Both the position numbers and the translations under genes were made by a program. Source: Bacteroidetes bacterium UBA4416 (GTDB lineage Bacteria > Bacteroidota > Bacteroidia > B-17B0 > Aurantibacillaceae). From it: a stretch of 64,000 nucleotides of DNA. Positions 1 through 8,010 of the stretch are shown here, one piece after another (position 1 is the first letter of the stretch; each line of letters begins with the position of its first letter). Location of the stretch: NCBI GenBank assembly GCA_002390745.1, contig DGQK01000012.1, positions 124,001 to 188,000 on the forward strand. Reading direction: 5' to 3'. The notes under the pieces were generated by a model. That model was not told where the DNA came from. It saw only the letters and a program-made list of their open reading frames with translations, and searched no databases.

Positions 1-452
1 ACATGTTCACCGAAATGTCGCCGGAGGAAAAAATGGAGCGGGTGAATGTTTGCCTTGAGAAAGTACAGCTGACAGGGAAAAACAAACTCTATCCGGGAGA
101 GCTTTCGGGCGGGATGAAAAAGCGTGCGGCGCTTGCGAGGGCTATTGCCAACGAGCCGCAGTACCTGTTTTGCGATGAGCCTAACTCAGGCCTCGATCCC
201 AAAACGTCTATTGTGATCGATAACCTGATCCTGAGCCTCACGCGCGAGCTCAACATTACCACCATCGTCATTACCCACGATATGAACTCGGTGGTGGAGA
301 TCGGGGAGAACGTCTTATACATCTATAAAGGAAAGCCTTGGTGGACGGGCAACGGCAAAGACATTCTGAAAACTACCAATCCCGAATTACTGGATTTCGT
401 GTTCGCTTCCGGCTTCATGAAGGAAGTGTATAACGCGGTGAAAGGAAAATAA
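1..452 (+). CDS. ABC transporter ATP-binding protein, MlaF-like (5' end missing)
   Basis: Only the C-terminal half is present; the gene runs off the left edge, so the Walker A region is missing and the true start is outside the window. Visible are the ABC signature LSGGMKKRAALARA, Walker B YLFCDEPNSGLD and the H-loop VITHDMNSV. The GGMKKR form of the signature and the SGLDP after Walker B are typical of MlaF/Ttg2A ATPases, which power phospholipid or sterol trafficking between inner and outer membrane with an MlaE permease and an MCE-domain MlaD protein. Those partners would lie to the left of the window. The next gene starts 48 bases after the stop. The ABC ATPase call is firm; the Mla assignment is by motif style only. 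Confidence 0.85.
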   Translation, partial: MFTEMSPEEKMERVNVCLEKVQLTGKNKLYPGELSGGMKKRAALARAIANEPQYLFCDEPNSGLDPKTSIVIDNLILSLTRELNITTIVITHDMNSVVEIGENVLYIYKGKPWWTGNGKDILKTTNPELLDFVFASGFMKEVYNAVKGK

Positions 453-500
453 CGGTCACAAGTCATCTGCCGCACAGATGATACTAAAACACACAGTCCC

Positions 501-1685
501 TTGAAACAAAAACCAAATACCGATTTCGATTTTGAAATGAAAGCCACCACCCTGCATGGGCTGGAGGATACGCTGGCAAACGAATTACTGAGGCTGGGCG
601 CCAGGGACATCGAGCCCTTCAAGCGGGGCGTATCTTTTACAGGTGACAAAGGTTTTATGTACAAGGCCAACCTGTGCCTGCGCACGGCCTTAAAAATCCT
701 GGTTCCCATCTATTCGTTCAGAGCGGCTAACGAGCATGAGTTCTATGCGAAAATGAAGGAGTATGAGTGGGAAAAATTCATGGACGCCGACGATACACTG
801 GCCATTAACGCCACGCTGAACTCGGATATTTTCACGCATAGCTTATATGTGTCACAAAAATCGAAAGATGCTATTTGCGACCGCTTTGTAGAGCACGTGG
901 ATGTGCGCCCCAATGTGGATCTCGATAATCCGACGCTACGCATCTACGTGCATATTTTTAAGGACTATGTGAATGTGAGTCTCGACAGCAGCGGCGATTC
1001 CTTATTCAAAAGAGGTTACCGCGTCGACATTGATTCTGCACCTATGAAAGAAGTGCTGGCGGCAGGCATGGTGTTGCTTTCGGGCTGGCAGCCGCATCTG
1101 CCGCTGATTGATGGGATGTGCGGCAGCGGTACCCTGGGTATCGAAGCGGCTTTGTTTGCCAACAACATTCCCCCGGGATGCTTCCGCGAGAGCTTCGGCT
1201 TTATGAAATGGCACGACTACGAGCCGGAGCTGTGGGATACCATTTATACCTCAAGCGTTAACCGCATTAAGGAAGACATGCCTTCTATTTATTCAAGCGA
1301 TATCGACAGCGTTCCCCTGGAAATGGCGAAGCGCAATGCCGCTGTAGCCAAAGTAGATGATGTGATCAACTACCGGCAGGCCTCGTTCTTCGACCTCATG
1401 CCCGACAAGCCGAAGGGCATGATCCTGCTCAACCCGCCGTATGATGAGCGGATCAAAATGGAAGACACCAACGCTTTCTACAAGCAGATCGGCGATAAGC
1501 TTAAAAAAGATTTCGGCGGCTGGACGGTCTGCATCATCACGTCCAACATGGAAGCCATCAAACACATCGGCCTGCATCCCAGCAAAAAAATGACGCTCTT
1601 CAATGGCGCCCTGGAGTGTAAGCTCCTGAAGTACGAAATGTACAGTGGCTCCAGAAAGGCCTCCAAACAAGGAAAAGAAGGGTAG
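501..1685 (+). CDS. THUMP-domain class I SAM-dependent RNA methyltransferase (RlmL N-half/YpsC-like)
   Basis: 394 residues. An N-terminal ferredoxin-like/THUMP region (about residues 12-160) is followed by a Rossmann methyltransferase domain. SAM-binding motif I is DGMCGSGTLGIEAA (204-217) and the catalytic NPPY is at 311-314, the signature of N2-guanine or N6-adenine methylation of nucleic acid. The family includes the N-terminal part of RlmL (m2G2445 of 23S rRNA) and the Gram-positive YpsC proteins; this one lacks the second methyltransferase half of full RlmL. The longest start is TTG at 501; an ATG at 537 (MKATTLHGLE) is also possible and keeps the whole domain. It is convergent with rdgB, with a palindromic repeat between them. 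Confidence 0.9.
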   Translation: MKQKPNTDFDFEMKATTLHGLEDTLANELLRLGARDIEPFKRGVSFTGDKGFMYKANLCLRTALKILVPIYSFRAANEHEFYAKMKEYEWEKFMDADDTLAINATLNSDIFTHSLYVSQKSKDAICDRFVEHVDVRPNVDLDNPTLRIYVHIFKDYVNVSLDSSGDSLFKRGYRVDIDSAPMKEVLAAGMVLLSGWQPHLPLIDGMCGSGTLGIEAALFANNIPPGCFRESFGFMKWHDYEPELWDTIYTSSVNRIKEDMPSIYSSDIDSVPLEMAKRNAAVAKVDDVINYRQASFFDLMPDKPKGMILLNPPYDERIKMEDTNAFYKQIGDKLKKDFGGWTVCIITSNMEAIKHIGLHPSKKMTLFNGALECKLLKYEMYSGSRKASKQGKEG

Positions 1686-1687
1686 TA

Positions 1688-1730
1688 GTCATGCTGTAAT
1701 TGATTCAGCATCTGTTCAGGTTCAGGACGG
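1688..1730. repeat. Interspersed palindromic repeat at a convergent gene junction
   Basis: ATGCTG (1691-1696) and CAGCAT (1706-1711) form a 6-bp stem around a 9-base loop, followed by a TCAGGTTCAGGA tract. From memory this has the layout of the very common Bacteroidota repeat beginning GTCATGCTGAA and ending in a CAGGATGAC-like tract. It lies directly after the methyltransferase stop and before the rdgB stop, so it may act as a two-way terminator or mRNA end. Confidence 0.5.
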
Positions 1731-1750
1731 CTCTCCAACAATACAGCAGC

Positions 1751-2329
1751 TTACCTAACCGTTTCCAAAAATTCCAGTAGTTTTTTCAGGGCAATTTTAC
1801 GGTGCGAAATGCTGTTCTTTTCTTCCAGGCTCATTTCTGCAAAGGTTTTCGAAAAACCATCGGGCATAAATACCGGGTCGTAGCCGAAGCCGTTGCTGCC
1901 GTGCAAGTCGCTGGTGATGCGGCCATTCACGATGCCTTCAAATATAAATTCTTTTCCATCCAGTACCAGGGCCATCACGGTTTTGAAATGCGCCTTCCTG
2001 TTTTCCACGTCCTTCAGTTCGGTGAGCAGTTTGTTGATGTTGTCACGATCGTTCTTTTGCGTACCCGCATACCTCGCCGAATACACGCCCGGCGCGCCGT
2101 TCAGCGCATCTACCAATAAGCCGCTATCGTCGGCAAAGCAGTTCGTGTTGAATTTTTCAGCAATGGTTCTTGCTTTCAACAACGCGTTTCCCTCAATGGT
2201 AACGGCAGTTTCAGCGATCTCCTCATTAAAACCGATGTCGTAAAGACTTAACAAATTAATAGCCTGTGGCATTAGGCTATTTACCTCTTTTATCTTATTT
2301 TTGTTATGTGTTGCGAATAGGATTTTCAT
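1751..2329 (-). CDS. rdgB: XTP/dITP pyrophosphatase (RdgB/HAM1 family)
   Basis: 192 residues. It hydrolyses non-canonical purine nucleoside triphosphates (ITP, dITP, XTP) to monophosphate and pyrophosphate, keeping deaminated purines out of DNA and RNA. Family marks are the N-terminal ATHNKNK loop (residues 6-12), FADDSGLLVDAL (65-76) with the catalytic acidic pair, GAPGVYSARYAG (78-89) and SHRKIAL near the C terminus. The frame is open 17 codons further upstream, but the ATG at 2327-2329 gives the conserved MKILFATHN start, and the upstream extension would run into the divergent wzm gene. A TACCTTTG box lies on the minus strand at 2338-2345, only 8 bases before the start codon. Confidence 0.95.
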   Translation of the reverse strand: MKILFATHNKNKIKEVNSLMPQAINLLSLYDIGFNEEIAETAVTIEGNALLKARTIAEKFNTNCFADDSGLLVDALNGAPGVYSARYAGTQKNDRDNINKLLTELKDVENRKAHFKTVMALVLDGKEFIFEGIVNGRITSDLHGSNGFGYDPVFMPDGFSKTFAEMSLEEKNSISHRKIALKKLLEFLETVR

Positions 2330-2337
2330 ACGTTTCG

Positions 2338-2345
2338 CAAAGGTA
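2338..2345 (-). promoter_or_regulatory. Promoter -7 box of rdgB (TACCTTTG)
   Basis: A perfect match to the Bacteroidota -7 consensus TAnnTTTG, reading toward rdgB. Eight bases separate it from the ATG, so the transcript would have almost no leader. No convincing -33 TTG was found at 19-20 bases upstream. The divergent wzm start is only 6 bases away on the other side. Confidence 0.5.
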
Positions 2346-2350
2346 AGTAT

Positions 2351-3169
2351 ATGGAGTTTGAAATAAAACCGCAGCGGCAATTTAGTCTAGGGTTAAAGGA
2401 GTTATGGGAATACCGTGAGCTGTTTTACTTTTTTACCTGGCGCGATGTCAAAGTGAAATACAAGCAAACCGTTCTGGGCTTTTTATGGGCTGTTTTTCAG
2501 CCGCTGATCATGACTGTGCTTTTTGTTGTGAGTTTTGGAAGCCTCATCCATCAGAACCTTTCCCTGGTTCTCCCGTATCCGGTATTTGTCCTCAGCGGCT
2601 TTTTGCTGTGGAATATTTTCTCAGGCGGCTTGTCAAATGCCGGCAACAGCATGGTCAGTAACTCCGGTATCATTAAAAAGATCTATTTTCCAAGACTCAT
2701 CGTGCCCGGTTCTGCTATCCTGGTATCGCTGGTCGATTTCACGATGGCCTTCCTGGTGTTTATCCCGGTGATGTTGTATTACGGCTGCTCCTTTCATGTG
2801 TCTGCACTCTGGCTTGTGCCCTTGAGCGTTCTGCTGTCCGTACTGGCAGCCTTTGGCCTCGGCACCCTGCTGGCTGCGTTGAATGTGAAATACCGCGATT
2901 TTCGTTACATACTTCCTTTTTTTATTCAGGCGATGCTGTTTGCGACGCCCGTTATTTACCCGGTGCGCATTTCCGGCAATGCCTGGTTCCAATGGCTGCT
3001 GCGACTCAACCCGATGAATGCGCCTATTGAATTGTTCAGGAGCTCGGTGTCTGGCGCCCCGCTCAATACAACCGATGTGCTGATGAGTCTTAGTGTATCG
3101 CTTACACTGTTTATTGTCGGCGTCATTTATTTCAGAAAAACCGAACGTTACTTTGCAGATCTCGCCTGA
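2351..3169 (+). CDS. wzm: ABC-2 type polysaccharide export permease (Wzm)
   Basis: 272 residues with about six hydrophobic membrane segments, of the TagG/KpsM/Wzm permease family. The N-terminal amphipathic part ending FTWRDVKVKYKQTVLGFLWA is characteristic of O-antigen and capsule exporters. With the ATPase encoded 20 bases downstream it would form the channel that flips a finished undecaprenyl-linked glycan across the inner membrane. It is the first gene of the plus-strand polysaccharide cluster, so the glycan is probably made by the ABC-dependent route rather than Wzx/Wzy. A TACGTTTC sequence at 2330-2337 is one mismatch from a -7 box and may serve as promoter. Confidence 0.92.
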   Translation: MEFEIKPQRQFSLGLKELWEYRELFYFFTWRDVKVKYKQTVLGFLWAVFQPLIMTVLFVVSFGSLIHQNLSLVLPYPVFVLSGFLLWNIFSGGLSNAGNSMVSNSGIIKKIYFPRLIVPGSAILVSLVDFTMAFLVFIPVMLYYGCSFHVSALWLVPLSVLLSVLAAFGLGTLLAALNVKYRDFRYILPFFIQAMLFATPVIYPVRISGNAWFQWLLRLNPMNAPIELFRSSVSGAPLNTTDVLMSLSVSLTLFIVGVIYFRKTERYFADLA

Positions 3170-3189
3170 GGTCTTATTTTGATCCCCTA

Positions 3190-4386
3190 TTGAAACCAAT
3201 ATTAGAAATACAGCACATCAGCAAAAAGTTCATGATCAACCATGAACAGCAACCTTACCTGAGCTTGCGCGATTCCCTGGCCGGTATATTCAAAAGCCGC
3301 CGCAGCACCGAACCCTTCTGGGCATTGAACGATGTCAGTTTCGACGTCATGCCCGGCGATACGCTTGGCATTATTGGTAAGAATGGTGCCGGTAAATCTA
3401 CCTTGCTTAAGATCCTTTCCAAGATCACACCGCCCAGCAAAGGCCGCATTGTTGGCCGGGGGCGTATTGCCAGTCTCCTCGAAGTAGGAACCGGCTTTCA
3501 CCCGGAGCTGACGGGCCGTGAAAATATTTTCATGAACGGCTCGATCCTGGGCATGCGCCGTGCAGAGATCCTGAAAAACTTCGATGCCATTGTCGATTTT
3601 GCAGGGGTTGAAACTTTCATCGATACACCGCTGAAACATTACAGCAGCGGTATGCAGCTGCGCCTGGCCTTTGCGGTGGCCGCTTTTCTCGAAAATGAAG
3701 TGCTCATCATCGATGAGGTGCTTGCTGTAGGCGATGCTGAATTCCAGAAAAAGTGCATGGGCAAAATGAGCGATGTGAGCAGGAGCGGGCGCACCATCCT
3801 GTTCGTGAGCCATAACATGGGCGCCGTGGCACAATTGTGCAGGACAGGCATCCTCCTGCAAAAAGGCACCAAAGCATACGAAGGAAAAACACATGAGCTG
3901 ATCGAGCATTACCTCAAACAGAATCAGCTGAACGATGAACGTCGCTACCGCTATACCGGAGACCCGAAGAAGTACCCCAATTACATTGAGGAGGTCGTGA
4001 GCTGTAATCCTGCCGGGCAGGTGCAGGATACCTTTTCATTTTTCGAGAACATCTGTCTGCGCTTCAGGTTGGCAATCACTGATAAATTGCAGGGGCTCAA
4101 GATCGGTATTGCGATGCTGGACAAATATGAGGTAAGGATATTTTCTAATTTTCACGATCTGGAGTCGCCTTCCAACGGGCAGGAGCTGCTTGTGGAGCTG
4201 CCTTCGGGATTGTTGGCGCCGGGGAGCTACAGCTTTACCGTAGCGCTGCTGACCAACAGTCGCGTGGATTTTTCGGCCGAAACGATCTGCCCGGTAACGA
4301 TCGCCGAAACGGGCAGCACGCTGGCCCAGTACGAGGGCTACGACCTGGGATGCATTATACCGAATTGTAACTGGAAAAGTCTGTAA
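3190..4386 (+). CDS. wzt: ABC transporter ATPase for polysaccharide export (Wzt)
   Basis: 398 residues. The ATPase domain has Walker A GKNGAGKS (63-70), signature YSSGMQLRLA (151-160) and Walker B VLIIDEVLAVGD (171-182). About 150 extra residues follow the ATPase core, resembling the Wzt C-terminal beta-sandwich that in some O-antigen systems recognises the modified glycan end before export. Partner of the Wzm permease just upstream. The start is TTG at 3190; no in-frame ATG lies upstream in the 20-base gap, and MKPILEIQHISKKF is a normal N terminus for the family. A C-terminal domain suggests the glycan carries a chain-ending modification, for which the FkbM methyltransferase below is a candidate (inference). 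Confidence 0.93.
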   Translation: MKPILEIQHISKKFMINHEQQPYLSLRDSLAGIFKSRRSTEPFWALNDVSFDVMPGDTLGIIGKNGAGKSTLLKILSKITPPSKGRIVGRGRIASLLEVGTGFHPELTGRENIFMNGSILGMRRAEILKNFDAIVDFAGVETFIDTPLKHYSSGMQLRLAFAVAAFLENEVLIIDEVLAVGDAEFQKKCMGKMSDVSRSGRTILFVSHNMGAVAQLCRTGILLQKGTKAYEGKTHELIEHYLKQNQLNDERRYRYTGDPKKYPNYIEEVVSCNPAGQVQDTFSFFENICLRFRLAITDKLQGLKIGIAMLDKYEVRIFSNFHDLESPSNGQELLVELPSGLLAPGSYSFTVALLTNSRVDFSAETICPVTIAETGSTLAQYEGYDLGCIIPNCNWKSL

Positions 4387-4391
4387 GAACG

Positions 4392-5030
4392 ATGGCTGGT
4401 ATTTTTACAAAACTTATTTTGAAGACGGGCCTGGTACAGAGGCTGGGAGATTACCTGCTGCATTACCAAACAGAAAAGGCCAAGGAGAACCTGTTGAAGG
4501 AATTAAAAACCAAAGCTACTTTTCCGGATAGCTGTCTCATGATACGGCAGGTAGATATGGCGAATGGCCAGAACGACCCTTCGAAGATCCGGTTCGGCGA
4601 ATATACGATGGTAGACAGCGCAATATTTTCCATCCTCAGCATCGGTGGAGAAATTTCCATCGGGGATTATTGTTTCGTAGGGCCCGGTACCCGGATCTGG
4701 TCGGTGCGGAAGATCACGATCGGCAACCGTGTGCTGATCTCCCATAACGTCAATATCCAGGACAATATCTCTCATCCGCTCGATTCGAAGGCCCGGCATG
4801 AGGATTATAAGCATATCCGGCTGACAGGCTATCAGCAGGAAGTGGATTTCAAGGCAGAGGAGATCGTCATCGGCGACGACGTCTGGATCGGCTTTAATGC
4901 CATTATCCGGAAAGGCGTCACGATCGGGCAAGGCGCTATTGTAGGGGCGGGCAGCGTGGTAACAAAAGATGTGCCTCCCTACGCCATCGTGGTCGGAAAT
5001 CCCGCCCAGGTAATTAAGTATACAACATAA
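4392..5030 (+). CDS. Acyltransferase of the left-handed beta-helix (hexapeptide repeat) family
   Basis: 212 residues. The middle and C-terminal parts carry hexapeptide repeats (for example ISIGDYCFVGPGTRIW, IVIGDDVWIGFNAIIRKG and VTIGQGAIVGAGSVVTKDV), ending in the usual PPYAIVVGNPAQVIK. This is the layout of WbbJ/WcaF/CysE-type O-acetyltransferases, which act as trimers with acetyl-CoA. A histidine-containing loop (ISHNVNIQDNISHP) contains the likely catalytic His. It starts 5 bases after wzt, so it is co-transcribed and most likely O-acetylates a sugar of the exported glycan or a nucleotide-sugar precursor. The acceptor cannot be told from sequence. Confidence 0.88.
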   Translation: MAGIFTKLILKTGLVQRLGDYLLHYQTEKAKENLLKELKTKATFPDSCLMIRQVDMANGQNDPSKIRFGEYTMVDSAIFSILSIGGEISIGDYCFVGPGTRIWSVRKITIGNRVLISHNVNIQDNISHPLDSKARHEDYKHIRLTGYQQEVDFKAEEIVIGDDVWIGFNAIIRKGVTIGQGAIVGAGSVVTKDVPPYAIVVGNPAQVIKYTT

Positions 5031-5050
5031 GCGACAACACAAAGCGATAC

Positions 5051-5953
5051 ATGAATATTCTCGTCATAGGTTCGGAAGGCTTTATCGGTAGTAATATCGT
5101 GGCATATTACGTGACCAAGGGCTTCCGTGTAACAGGCGTAGACAATAAGATCGCGGCCGGCAACGGCGCTTACCGCTATTTGCAGGTGCTTTCGTTCAAC
5201 TATGCCCTCGATCACATGCTCGATGAGCGGCCCGATGTCTGTATTTTCGCCGCCGGCAGTGCCAGTGTGCAGCTTTCCATAAGCCAACCCGACCTCGACT
5301 TCGAAGCCAATGTGCTGGCTGTTTCGCGCATCCTCGCTTCACTGCTTAAACTGAACCCGGCATGCAAATTCATCCACATTTCGAGTGCCGCCGTCTACGG
5401 CAACCCCACTTCATTGCCTGTGGCCGAAAATGCCGTTGCCAGGCCCTTATCTCCTTACGGATGGCACAAGCTGCAGGCCGAAGTGCTTTGCCGCGAATAC
5501 CATGATTGTTACCAGCTGCCTACTTGTAGCGTCCGGCCTTTTTCGGTGTATGGCAAAGGCCAGCGCAAGCTGCTCTTCTGGGATCTCTATCATAAATTCT
5601 TATCGAAAGGCCCTGCTGTCGAATTGTTCGGCTCAGGGCATGAATCCCGCGATTTTATTTATATAAGCGATTTTCTCGACGCCCTCGACCTCATTGTCAG
5701 CCGCGGATCGTTCGATGCCTGTGTGTATAACATGGGAAGCGGTACAGAAACGACCATCCGTGATGCGGCATACACCATGAGGCAGGTGATGGGATCCGCA
5801 AAGGACATTACGTTTACCATGCAGGAGCGCGCAGGCGATCCGGGCTGCTGGAAAGCAGACATCGCATCGCTGCAGGCACTGGGCTTTAAACCTTCTGTAA
5901 GCCTCGACACAGGACTTCAACACTATTACCAATGGATCAACGAAAACGCATAG
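5051..5953 (+). CDS. NAD-dependent epimerase/dehydratase (extended SDR), nucleotide-sugar type
   Basis: 300 residues. Rossmann cofactor motif GSEGFIG at 7-13, catalytic Ser in HISSAAVYG (109-117) and the YxxxK pair in YGWHK (Y136, K140). The family makes or converts NDP-sugars (4-epimerases, 4,6-dehydratases, reductases). The N terminus (ILVIGSEGFIGSNIVAYYVTKG) and a short C-terminal domain fit a GalE- or WbpP-like subgroup, but the substrate is unknown. The next gene starts inside its last codons (22-base overlap), so translation is coupled within the polysaccharide operon. Confidence 0.88.
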   Translation: MNILVIGSEGFIGSNIVAYYVTKGFRVTGVDNKIAAGNGAYRYLQVLSFNYALDHMLDERPDVCIFAAGSASVQLSISQPDLDFEANVLAVSRILASLLKLNPACKFIHISSAAVYGNPTSLPVAENAVARPLSPYGWHKLQAEVLCREYHDCYQLPTCSVRPFSVYGKGQRKLLFWDLYHKFLSKGPAVELFGSGHESRDFIYISDFLDALDLIVSRGSFDACVYNMGSGTETTIRDAAYTMRQVMGSAKDITFTMQERAGDPGCWKADIASLQALGFKPSVSLDTGLQHYYQWINENA

Positions 5954-7080
5954 GCTTATACTACGAGAGCTATTCGACTCTTCCGGCTTTTGTTATTTAT
6001 ATACAGAACCTGGTAAGAACGCTGCTGCTGACACCCGATGAGCGCAAGCCCTGCCTGGTGATCATGCATTTGCCCGACTCGCCGGTCGATGAGCTGAAAG
6101 CTCTGAACTATCCCTTCATCGAGTTTTACAAACTGAAAAATGTTTACCGGAACGTGATGAAGCGCATCGTGAACAAAGCGTCGCGCCCGGTTCTGAAACG
6201 CAACCTGCTTCCGTTCACCGATCCTGGTTTTCCGAAAAACCTCGATATTATTTTTCCGTACAACTTCAGGCCGGAAGCCGAGTACGTCAAACATAAAATT
6301 GTCTGGAAGCCCGACTTCCAGGAGTTCCACCTGCCTACGTACTTCACGCCTTCGGAGCTGGAGTGGCACAAACAGTACCTCGATGATCTGTCGTCGGAGC
6401 CTCTGGCCCTGGTGCTGAGCAGCCAGGATTCGCGAAGGGATTACGAGCGCTACTATCCCAAACACGTCAACGATATACACATCTGGCCTTTTACCTCCTT
6501 TTTGCCGGAGTACAAGCACATCGATGTACAGGCCCTGAAAAAACGCTATGGCATTGAGAAGCCCTACTTTGTCGTTGCCAACCAGTTCTGGCCTCATAAG
6601 AATCACCTGAATGTGCTCAAGGCGATGATCACATGCCTGCAGCAACGCGGCGATTTTCAGGTGGTGTTTACAGGCAAGCAGAAAAGCAGCAGGGACAAAG
6701 ATCTGTTCAGTAAGCTGCAGCAGTTTATCCGTCATAACGGGCTCGGGGCGCACAGCGTGTTTACCGGCTTCATCCAGAGGGAAGAGCAAATCGCCCTGAT
6801 GAGCGGCGCCCTCGCGGTGATCCAGCCATCCACCTTCGAGGGATGGAGCACTGTGATCGAAGATTGCAAGGCGCTCGGGCAATACGTGCTCGCCTCCGGC
6901 TTAAGTGTGAACCGCGAGCAGATCCATACGGGAGTGACGTTTTTTGATCCATATAATTACAAGGAGCTGGCGGAAGCTATGCTGCAGGTGATCGGGAATC
7001 CGCCGCAGAGGCGCGATCCGGACTACATCAAAGAAATACAGCAATTCAATCAAACGCTTTGTCAAACTTTTAAACTATAG
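5932..7080 (+). CDS. Glycosyltransferase, GT-B fold, family 4-like
   Basis: 382 residues. The C-terminal half has the GT4 signature region: YFVVANQFWPHKNHLNVLKA (donor-domain start), VVFTGKQ, and QPSTFEGWSTVIEDCKALG, the E-x7-E-like nucleotide-sugar site. The N-terminal acceptor domain is divergent. Proteins of this type add hexoses from UDP- or GDP-sugars with retention of configuration, at the inner face of the cytoplasmic membrane. The ATG at 5932 overlaps the preceding epimerase by 22 bases. Linkage and sugar cannot be predicted. Confidence 0.88.
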   Translation: MDQRKRIGLYYESYSTLPAFVIYIQNLVRTLLLTPDERKPCLVIMHLPDSPVDELKALNYPFIEFYKLKNVYRNVMKRIVNKASRPVLKRNLLPFTDPGFPKNLDIIFPYNFRPEAEYVKHKIVWKPDFQEFHLPTYFTPSELEWHKQYLDDLSSEPLALVLSSQDSRRDYERYYPKHVNDIHIWPFTSFLPEYKHIDVQALKKRYGIEKPYFVVANQFWPHKNHLNVLKAMITCLQQRGDFQVVFTGKQKSSRDKDLFSKLQQFIRHNGLGAHSVFTGFIQREEQIALMSGALAVIQPSTFEGWSTVIEDCKALGQYVLASGLSVNREQIHTGVTFFDPYNYKELAEAMLQVIGNPPQRRDPDYIKEIQQFNQTLCQTFKL

Positions 7081-7083
7081 CCT

Positions 7084-8010
7084 GTGTTGTTTTCAGTGGT
7101 GATATGCACCTATAATCCCAACGGGGATCTTCTGCAACGGGTACTCGATTCGGTTCTCGGGCAGGATTTTCCGAAGGATGATTATGAGCTGATCCTGGTC
7201 GACAACCGCTCGGCATCGCCGGTGTGCGACATGGAAGCGGTGAAGAGCCGGTCAGCCCGTTTGGTTTGCATCACAGAGCAGCAGCAGGGACTGGCCTTTG
7301 CCAGGATCGCCGGCGTGAAGCTGGCGAAAGCCGGGGTGGTGGTATTTGTGGATGATGATAACATCCTGGAGCCCGGCTATCTCGGTGCTTTAAAGCAGCT
7401 GCTGGAAAAACATTCCGAAGTGGCTGTGTGGGGGCCGGGGCATATCGAAGTGGAATATCCCGATGGAGCACCGTTGTGGATCCGGATGCATTGCGCCCCG
7501 CTCTTTCAGCAAAAGAGTAAGGTTTATACACAGTACGGCTGCGTGGTGGGCTGGCCCGACTATTACCCGGCCGGCTCGGGGATGGTGGTGAAACAAGAGG
7601 TATTGCAGGAATACATCCGGCAGTTTCAGGCAGGCACGCTCACCGCCACGGGCCGCAAAGGCCAGTCTCTCGCAAGCGCCGAAGATTCGCAGATCGTATG
7701 GCTCGCCGTAAAAGCAGGGCTTGCGGCAGGCACCTCGCCGTCGCTTCAGCTAAAGCATGTCATTCCTGCCAAACGCCTGAACCGGAAATACCTGTCGGCC
7801 TTGAATTTCGGGATTGCAGGCTCTTACCGTATGGCGCTTTGCGAAATGTTTCCCGAACAAAAGGCTTCCTTTGTGAAACAGGGACTGTTGCAGAAGTTTA
7901 GCCTGCTACTCAGAACATACATCAAATCAAAAGGCAACCCGGTTCTTTGCTACCGTTTGTATAGCATCGAAAGAGCCTGGTTCAGGGGTTTAGAGCAGAG
8001 TGAGCCATGA
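7084..8010 (+). CDS. Glycosyltransferase family 2
   Basis: 308 residues with a GT-A fold. The N terminus FSVVICTYNPNGDLLQRVLDSVLGQDFPKDDYELILVDN is the classical GT2 nucleotide-sugar site, and VVFVDDDNILEPGYL holds the metal-binding acidic motif. GT2 enzymes are inverting transferases that use NDP-sugars. The start is GTG at 7084 (a TTG follows directly), 3 bases after the previous stop. It overlaps the next gene by 4 bases (ATGA type). Sugar specificity is not readable from sequence. Confidence 0.9.
   Translation: MLFSVVICTYNPNGDLLQRVLDSVLGQDFPKDDYELILVDNRSASPVCDMEAVKSRSARLVCITEQQQGLAFARIAGVKLAKAGVVVFVDDDNILEPGYLGALKQLLEKHSEVAVWGPGHIEVEYPDGAPLWIRMHCAPLFQQKSKVYTQYGCVVGWPDYYPAGSGMVVKQEVLQEYIRQFQAGTLTATGRKGQSLASAEDSQIVWLAVKAGLAAGTSPSLQLKHVIPAKRLNRKYLSALNFGIAGSYRMALCEMFPEQKASFVKQGLLQKFSLLLRTYIKSKGNPVLCYRLYSIERAWFRGLEQSEP

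Noticed and set aside
1478..1741. A minus-strand 87-codon open frame over the end of the methyltransferase
   Set aside because: It reads through the interspersed repeat and the antisense of the methyltransferase 3' end; no start signal.
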